This document shows, piece by piece, positions 57,012 through 64,000 of a stretch of DNA of 64,000 bases (the stretch's first letter is position 1; every line of letters starts with the position of its first letter). Below the pieces are notes generated by a model. That model had not been told where the DNA came from, did not search any database, and saw only the letters and a program-made list of their open reading frames with translations. The position numbers were made by a program, and so were the translations under genes. The DNA comes from Pyrenula massariospora (Eukaryota > Ascomycota > Eurotiomycetes > Pyrenulales > Pyrenulaceae). The stretch lies in the NCBI GenBank assembly GCA_021030905.1, contig JAGFMI010000018.1, positions 496,001-560,000 on the forward strand. The letters run 5' to 3'.

Positions 57012-57832
57012 CGAGATACATTGAAAAGGGATGCTGGGTCAAGATTCTTCTGTGGCGTAACAGTCGGTTGAGGTGCTATTATTGTGCCAATCGCATCATC
57101 ACGCCAATAGAGGATGCCATGGGATCAGCCCCGCCAGGGCCTCAGCCCGTCTCCTCAGCGGCTCTTGCGGACTGCGGCGATCATTGCACATCACTGTAAG
57201 GGCTCAAAATCCCCCGACTATCCTCATGCGCTCCATGGATAGAGCCAGGATCCCGTCAAGGAGGAGGTGGCCGACGCAATTATCTCGATCAATGTATACA
57301 AGCTTTACGCACGTTGCACTACTCCTCGGTTTCTTCGAAGGAGATCAATACTAGTCCGAGCGGCATGGCGATCCATGGGTTTGGCTCAAGTGTTCCTGCG
57401 AATCAGAGCCCAAGCGAATCTCAAGCCCTCAAGTCCAGACCCCGCCGCAGCTTCTTCCCCGCGCCCGTGGGAGGCCAGATTCAGACAGCAGACCCTTCAC
57501 TATGCCCCCCCAGGATGCAATTGGTCTGCTGGCGAGCGTCCGCCCAGTCCTCTGTCGTCCCGCCGAGACAAGCCTGCAGCCTGTTCTGCTTCCCAGATGC
57601 CGTCTAGCGAGTAGTGACGTACAACCCGCTATCCTGCTGACCCACAACGCCTCCTACCAGTCCCTCAGATCTACCAGAGCCGACCTCTTACAACCTAAAT
57701 CGACACAACCTAATGCCACTTTCCCAGAAACCTTAAGTCTTCCCTCTCTATTGCGACCCCGGAACGCTCAATCAAGATTGTCACCATTTTCATAGCCTCC
57801 AGAAAGCGAAGGGATCTGATTGACCTTCTACC
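57012..57832. promoter_or_regulatory. Divergent promoter region PPE1 / membrane hydrolase
   Basis: 820 bp between divergent start codons. The half next to the plus-strand gene is C/T-rich (57450-57800), as fungal 5' leaders often are. Frames here are shadows. Confidence 0.45.
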
Positions 57833-59591
57833 ATGCCCTCCCTTTGGGGCTCGAAGAAAGGAGATGGCGAGGAACAGGGTGAAAATGCTGCCCAAGCAGA
57901 GCAACACTCAACTCAACACAGCCAGACACCCTTCAGACAGCCTGAAGCCGATGAGAGAACGAGGCTTCTGCCGCGGAATGAGGGATACCTGAGCCCAGAT
58001 GACCCTGCCGTATGCCTCCCGCCTCTAGATGAATCTTCTCTGACAGCAATTCTCTCCTAGGTATCTCCCTACAACCTCTGGAGCGTGAGAGCTCTCCGGT
58101 ACCTTTCAGTAGTCTTCCTCATGATCACCTTCCTTTGGTGGGTGTTGCTGCTAGTATCGATCTTTATCAGGTATGCCTCTGCGGCAACCTTTGATTGCTC
58201 ATCACTGATGTCTGCAGTCCCCCGTACATGCACTCCCGAGGATCAGGCTTCTTCGACTTCTCCTACACTACCCTGACAGCTGGCTACCTCCTTGTTGCCC
58301 TCTTATTCTTCTCCATTCCTTCTGCGCCGATGAGCATCCTGGGCCTGATAATTTCGGTCCTTCTACTCGTGGACATGATCGTGATGCTTGCTGTGCCACG
58401 AGTGAGAGTCGAGGAAGGCTGGGTGGGAATAGCCTCTGTCATTTGGGCAACATTCATCGGGCTGTACAATGTGTTCACGAACCGGTTGGTGACATGGGTA
58501 AGTCTGCTTATTTGTGTATGCTCGTTTGGTGTCTTATCTTCTGACGCCTACCATAGGGCAAGAAAGAGGAAGAGGAGCGTTTGACCGGACGAGAAGAGAC
58601 TCGACGTTCTCTGCTCGAATGGTTGGCCATCCTGGCAGCGACGGTTATTCTTGTCATCATGTTTGCGGTCACCGTTCTGCTTACGGCGACCTTAAGTCTG
58701 AGAGCACGAGATGCTACCCTGTCTCCTCCCGGGGAGCGTTATCTTGTGGATGCTGAGAAATATAGAGTGCACCTTGCATGCGTCGGCAACGTGACATATG
58801 ATGACGATGGAAACAGGCTGCCCACAGTCCTCCTTGAAGGCGGTGAAGAACCGGTGGAAGGCAGCGGCCTCGAAGAATGGCTCTATAATACCCGGAAGAA
58901 TGGGACTATTGACCGATATTGCTACTGGGATCGTCCTGGCCTCGCATGGTCAGACAACGCCCCATCTCCTCATTCGGCTGGTATGTCTGCAGACGCATTA
59001 TCTGAAGCACTTGCTATAGCTGGCGAGGAAGCTCCCTGGGTGCTTGTCTCAGCCGGCGTAGGAGGCATCTACAGCCGTATCTTTTCGAGCCGGCACGTGC
59101 GAGATGTTCGAGGTATTTTCTTGGTTGATGCCCTTCATGAAGACCTACTTTACAGGATAGCCGACCCTGGACAAGGGTTCTTGCTTTGGGCTAGAGGGAT
59201 CATCTCACCTCTTGGCCTGGATAGGCTGGCTGGAGCGCTGTTCAAAGGGCGAACAAGAGAGGATCGAGTCTATGGTAAGGTGGCCTATCAAGGTGGGAAA
59301 TATATTAAATCCAAACTACAAGAAAATCTGGTTGCCGATTCGTTGACAAAAAGCGAGGTTTCGAGCGCGCGCAATATTCAGGGCGTGGACACCCCGCTTG
59401 TTGTTATCAGTTCCGGGGTGGAAGTGCGGAAAGACGACACCTGGGAAAAGAAGCAACAGGATCTGACCACAATTACCGACAAACTTGTCGGTTGGGACGT
59501 CGTCAGCGGGGCACCTCACCAAGTTTGGCGGACACTACGAGGTCGGGAGACTATGGAGAAGCGTCTCGGCCAGCTTGTGCGTAGGAAGTGA
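57833..59591 (+). CDS. Integral membrane protein with alpha/beta-hydrolase-like domain
   Basis: Four exons: 57833-58009, 58061-58170, 58218-58497 and 58557-59591, giving 533 residues. The introns are 47-59 bp. It corresponds to a fungal family usually labelled mitochondrial integral membrane protein: a polar head ending DERTRLLPRNEGYLSPDDPA, joined to VSPYNLWSVRALRYLSVVFL. Four or five helices follow (including SGFFDFSYTTLTAGYLLVAL and GWVGIASVIWATFIGLYNVF), then the conserved EEEERLTGREETRRSLLEW. After one more helix (AATVILVIMFAVTVLLTATL) comes a lumenal or outer domain with hydrolase-like elements (YCYWDRPGLAWSD, WVLVSAGVGGIYSRIFSSRH, GIFLVDALHEDLLY, and a late APHQVW His). In place of the usual nucleophile Ser elbow the sequence has SAGVGG, so it may not be catalytic. 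Confidence 0.88.
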
Positions 59592-61380
59592 TATCAAGTC
59601 AATGAAGCCTGATTTTTCCTATGATATGAGCAAGGACTTGTTGGATGGTTAGCAACTGTTCATGACTTGGCATGGCGTAGCGGGTTTTTATGTATCTCCT
59701 GTGGGTGAAATTTCGGCAACAGGCTGTTCGTGCTCACCTAGCTTGATACACTCATAGCATGGCGTAGTCGGGAAGAGTGCGTGCTCGCATGACAGTATTG
59801 CTTTGTTTGGCTTCTGCTTCAATGAGGGACTTGATTTGTTAGTCGAAACCGATCTATGATCATTTTAATTCTTATGAGGAGGTCAAATTTTGACCAATAT
59901 GCCGCGCATATACGAAGCAGTTTAGAAGAGAGTGATATTTGGAGTAGAGTAGGATCGGATAGCTATCGCTTTGCGACCACCTATCTTCTGCTTGCGATCG
60001 GCTCGTAGAAGGGCAAAGCAAAGGCGCTTGCTGAAAGTGAAAAAGCTAGCGAAGACGTCCGATACTTCCAGTCTCGGCAGAAGAAGAGATGCGAAATCCA
60101 ATGGCGTTGACGGCGACTTCTAGTTCAGGATATGCTCGTTTTAACCACTCCGAGAGAGTCTCGAGATTGAGGCGGCAGGGATAGCCGGTGGAGACGAGGA
60201 TGGAACACAGCTCCCAGCGCATCAGAACATCCGCCGCTCCAGGGCCGGCGAGGGGTTTTTGGGGATGGTCGGCAGGGATGGCCTGGCCCTGGCCGAGTGG
60301 TTTTCCCTGACCAGCGATAAGACCAGCGCTGTCGGAAAGTCGATCACGCGGCATTGAGAGCTGATGCGTCGCGGGCAATGTCACCGTTGAGCGATTCGAC
60401 GCCGCCTGCTTAGCGCCGCTGCGTGTGTGGCACTTCCGACACGACCAGACGGTGGGAGGAAAAAGGCGACCAGCCGTGTTCTCGAAAAACAATCGAAGAC
60501 ACGAAGAAGCTTGGGGGCAGGAGTGGGGACGGAGGGGGGGATAGCGACGGCAGCGAGTCAGAGCCTCTGGGCGCGATAATGGAGCCAAAACTCCACTCGA
60601 CGCTCCCCAGCCTTCTGGGCCTGCTGCCCCCTCCTACTGGCCTGCCTCTCCTGGTGGACCCCTTCCAGAGGATCGCCAGAATGATGGAGCCTGCACCATT
60701 GCTGCCCTTGCAAGGTGCCGTCCTGGCAAAACTGCCTGCCCTTCGAGCCTTCTACCCTCTGCCCCCCAAAGACCCCAAGCTCCATTGATCTTAGCACTAA
60801 CGGCACCCACCTCACCACCGACCCATCCACCTTGTCACTCTTGTCACTCAGTACCAACGTCGTGCCCTCCTCACATCATTTCCCATACGCACTGCGATCC
60901 ATTGACATCCTCTCGACCATTTTGCATCCGTTCCTGAGATCCCGCGCCGTATCGGTCGAGTCCCGAGAAGCCTTGCATACTCTCGCCTTCCGACGCCATC
61001 GCAGCCCGTCTCATCCTCGAATCCTGGCCCGAGTCCACAACCACTACCTGCACTTAATTTACAAGCACCGTTGGCTGCGAACCATGTCGTGACCTCGGGA
61101 CTTGTAGACGAGTTCGCTGACAGCCGAAGGAAGTCTGGATTCCTGAAAAGAGGAGGGTATATTGTCGCTCCAGTCGTCGCTCCTCAGGATCAATTGTCGC
61201 AGTCCGCGGCTCGCTCCTTCCTCGTATCATCACCACTGTCTTTGTCGCAAAGCGCATGGTCTTCCCAATATTGTCTTTGCTATGATTGTGTCGTGCTGCT
61301 GCACAACTTGCGTGGGTTACCCGAGCGCATCGTGTCTGCGAGTACCGATCGTCCGCCTTCTCGGTGACCGGAGCTAAGAC
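59592..61380. other. Long upstream region of the cAMP phosphodiesterase gene
   Basis: 1.8 kb. From about 60550 to 61060 the plus strand is strongly C/T-rich, a usual leader/promoter look, with several upstream ATGs (such as 60580). A minus-strand frame of 180 codons (60046-60588) ends with a protein-like stretch (LETLSEWLKRAYPELEVAVN); it may be a small gene but has no recognised family, so I leave it as uncertain. Confidence 0.35.
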
Positions 61381-64000
61381 ATGGAGCATTCGACATGCCG
61401 TGTGATATACATCGATGACAGATTCAAGTCAGAGAGGTGGATCCAAAGGGAGGCTACTGCTTCCGGAGCTCGCTCAAGAACGAGCGATACATTGGATGAC
61501 CCAGAATTGGCGAACAATGTCCAGGCCATCCTCAGCGTCTTTTCTCAAGGTAAGAAGTACAGAACACCACTGCGATTTGTCATAACTCGTGTCGAAACCT
61601 GTTCTCGCGGAGACTAACTTTATCAAGTCCTTGCGTGCAATTCCGGAAGATCTTTTTCCATGAGACTCGCAGAACTGAATGATGAAGTCAAGCAAGATTG
61701 CACTCCTATCATCGCCTTATTCGACATCGGACCTGAGATACGATCGGAAACTGCGCGACTGCACAAGACCCGAACTTCCACGTCGATCGAGTCAACCCAC
61801 GCCGGTTTGCGCCATCTTCGCCGAGAGATCACCTTTTCTTCCGAGTCTGACGAATCGTACGGCCTGCAACTTCTGTCCCGAATAGCTTCCGATCTCCAGG
61901 TTAAAGAAGGGACCAATTTAATCATTCCGGTGGCTGTCGTCCGACATCGACATCTGGATAACAGTCGGAGAGGATCCGCGGTTGATGCACAACTCGATGG
62001 TCCTAATCTGTCACTGGAAGAGGCTTCTACCAAAGAAATCGACCCTCAAAAGATGCTCAGATGTCTCGAAGCTGGAGCCGTGGATATTCTCCCGAGCCCC
62101 GTCGACCAAGTCCGTGTTATGGGACTTACGGTCCACGCTTATCGGGTCTACAAGACTGCCAAAAAGGAGCAGACAAGTTTCTTGGCCCAGTCGAGGCCCA
62201 GGAGGCATTCATGGGTTGGTGTTGATGATCCCAAACCATATGGCTATTTGAGAGAGGCAATGTACGTCGATATCAATGTCAAACTTGTAGCATTTTCTAA
62301 TTTCAATTAGGGTGAAGAAACTCATGAAAGGAATATGTAATCCTGAGGAGATGATCGACGAATACCAGTATAGGTAAAACACCTAACCCTGGGCTATCGC
62401 GTAGCGTACTAAAAAGTTTAGGGAACTTTCCATATTAGACGAGCGCAAAGCAGTGGTGGCAGAAGAAGCTGGCAAATGGAGCTTCTGCGGCCACGATTTC
62501 AGCGATGACGAGCTTGTTTATGCAAGTTATTGTATGCTAAATCACGCACTTCAGATGCCAGAGCTTGCTCGGTGGCGCATGACTTCAGGTAAGAATCATC
62601 AATAATCCAACGAAAACACTCTATTGGCATGGAGAATTGACCCTTCTGTCATCCCAGATGGTATTCTTGGATTTGTACAGGCAGCCAGGATGGCCTACAA
62701 TTCGTTTGTGCTATATCACAATTTCAGACATGCCGTCGACGTTCTGCAATCGCTCTTCTGTTTCCTGGTCCAAATCGGGGTCCTACCGGCTTACACGTCC
62801 ACCGGCGAACATAAAACACAGCAAACACCAAGGTCTCCGATCGCTTCCTTGCTAACGCCATTTGACGGACTCACATTACTCATTTCGGCAATCGGGCATG
62901 ATGTGGGTCACCCTGGCGTGAACAATATGTTTCTTGTTAAACTAAATGCGCCTCTCGCTCAACTCTACAACGATCAATCTGTCCTCGAAGCGTTCCATTG
63001 CGCTGCATACTCTCAGATCCTTCGAAGACACTGGCCGGCCGCATTTGAAGACAAAGCATTACGCAAACTTCTCATAAGCTCTATTCTCGCCACCGATATG
63101 GGTGTTCACTATGATTACATGCAGCAACTTGGAAATTTGCAGGAAAGAATACACGAAAGTAAGGTTACGGATGGTTGGGCTCCAAAAGATCTAGAAACTT
63201 ACAAGGTCCTCGCCTGTGGACTTCTGATCAAATGCGCCGATATTAGCAATGTGGTATGTAATTGGCATCTGTATTTCGAAATGGTTTCGTGCTAATGTTT
63301 CAAGGCACGGCCGTGGTCAGTCGCAGAAAAGTGGACGTTTCTTCTCCAAGATGAATTTGCTCATCAAGGGGAAATGGAGCGACAGATTGGGATGGAAACT
63401 ACCCTATTTGGTGGCCCACCCGAGATTGGAAATATTCTGAAATTGGCCAATGGCCAGATCGGGTTCATGACTATGTTTGCTCATCCTTTGTTCGACGCTG
63501 TCACTGATATCATGCCTGCCATGGCATTTGCTACGAACGAGATTACTAAAAACAAGACCATCTGGATGACTAAAGCCGAACAGGAGAAAAGGAGAGACTA
63601 TCTACGACGTGAGACTGGCATGGACCAGGGACTAATCTCTCCACGGACACAAAGCCCAGCTGCCCCTCAGAAAAGGTCCAAACTTGGGCAAGAAGCTAAT
63701 TCAGGTGACTATTTTAATCGATCTCCACTGAAAAACGTCATCGATTCTGACTTCGGGAAATCTGGCTCGAGAGACCTCAACTTACACAATAACGATTCTG
63801 ATACCGCGTCTCCTGGGGGCTCCCGCCGATCTTCTACAGTGTCGCCAGCTGGTGTGGACAGTACCATCACCTCTTCTCCTGATATGCCTTCTCGGAGCTC
63901 GTCAGGCGTGAATCATGTCTCGGAGGTATACGGTCAACCATACGTTAGTGTGAAGTCTAGCAGCAGCCAAACACAGCTGCTTAGATCGAAAGATGAGATC
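61381..64000 (+). CDS. PDE2: 3',5'-cyclic-nucleotide phosphodiesterase (partial)
   Basis: Six exons are visible: 61381-61549, 61628-62261, 62311-62373, 62422-62588, 62658-63253 and 63305 to the right edge, for 775 residues so far. The introns are 48-78 bp. The frame at 62624-62657 is intronic: only the acceptor at 62657 joins in phase, into DGILGFVQAARMAYNSF. The PDEase_I catalytic domain covers about 300-640: YHNFRHAVDVLQ (H365, H369), LISAIGHDVGHPGVNN (H425, D426, H429), SSILATDMGVHYDYM, LLIKCADISN (D540), and WTFLLQDEFAHQGEMER before the window's last 180 residues, which are Ser-rich and disordered. It hydrolyses cAMP to AMP and so damps protein kinase A signalling; fungal PDE2-type enzymes are high-affinity. 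The N-terminal 280 residues have no catalytic motif. Confidence 0.94.

Noticed and set aside
60423-61092. Plus-strand frames of about 120 codons before the PDE gene
   Set aside because: They are a by-product of C/T-rich leader sequence (Pro/Leu/Ser runs), with no family and different frames overlapping. At most they are upstream ORFs.
62624-62657. Coding start of the PDE frame upstream of DGILGF
   Set aside because: The previous exon ends in phase 1, and only the acceptor at 62657 keeps the frame. The open codons before it are intron sequence.
1-64000. tRNA genes, rRNA genes or CRISPR arrays
   Set aside because: No B-box-like tRNA signature with a foldable context, no rRNA sequence and no spaced direct repeats were seen by eye. 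A tRNAscan run would be needed to be certain about tRNAs.

Overview
The window comes from a filamentous ascomycete (Pezizomycotina). The genes have short introns, mostly 45-80 bp, with GT...AG ends and CTAAC/CTGAC-type branch sites. Gene content is typical of that group: HRD1, COP9 subunit 1, RPF2, TFIIIA, TAF5, an RGS-LOV photoreceptor, DUF8004, DUF3431 and DUF6536 proteins. No gene pins down the class. Eurotiomycetes or Lecanoromycetes would fit, but that is a guess. Most gene models here were assembled by hand by joining open frames across introns.

Left part (0-20.3 kb), conserved genes: a Ser/Pro-rich regulator-like protein running off the left edge (-), with almost 4 kb of gene-free upstream DNA; a carboxymuconolactone-decarboxylase-like protein (-) divergent from COP9 subunit CSN1 (+); a DUF8004 protein (+); an MFS transporter (-) divergent from the ER-associated E3 ligase HRD1 (+); a small two-exon candidate (+); and an RGS-LOV protein (+).

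Middle part (20.3-37.8 kb), accessory and decayed: a 14-helix DHA2 drug transporter with a 42-bp tandem repeat upstream, a dead DUF4267 gene, two unrelated kinds of foldback (MITE-like) element, a convergent pair of large fungal-specific membrane proteins (DUF6536, and a 777-residue protein with an octapeptide-repeat tail), an unrecognised three-exon candidate, and the remnant of a polyketide synthase ketosynthase domain.

Right part (37.8-64 kb), conserved again: DUF3431 (-), a secreted beta-propeller protein (-), RPF2 (+), peroxisomal PXMP4/PMP24 (+), TFIIIA (-) divergent from an unrecognised Ser-rich protein (+), an MFS monocarboxylate-type transporter (-) next to a second copy of the first MITE family, TAF5 (+), protein phosphatase methylesterase PPE1 (-) divergent from a membrane hydrolase (+), and a cAMP phosphodiesterase (+) cut by the right edge.

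There are no operons. Functional links are loose: PDE and the RGS-LOV protein both belong to G-protein/cAMP signalling, HRD1 and CSN1 to ubiquitin control, and TAF5/TFIIIA/RPF2 to basic gene expression. The least explained material is the accessory middle part.
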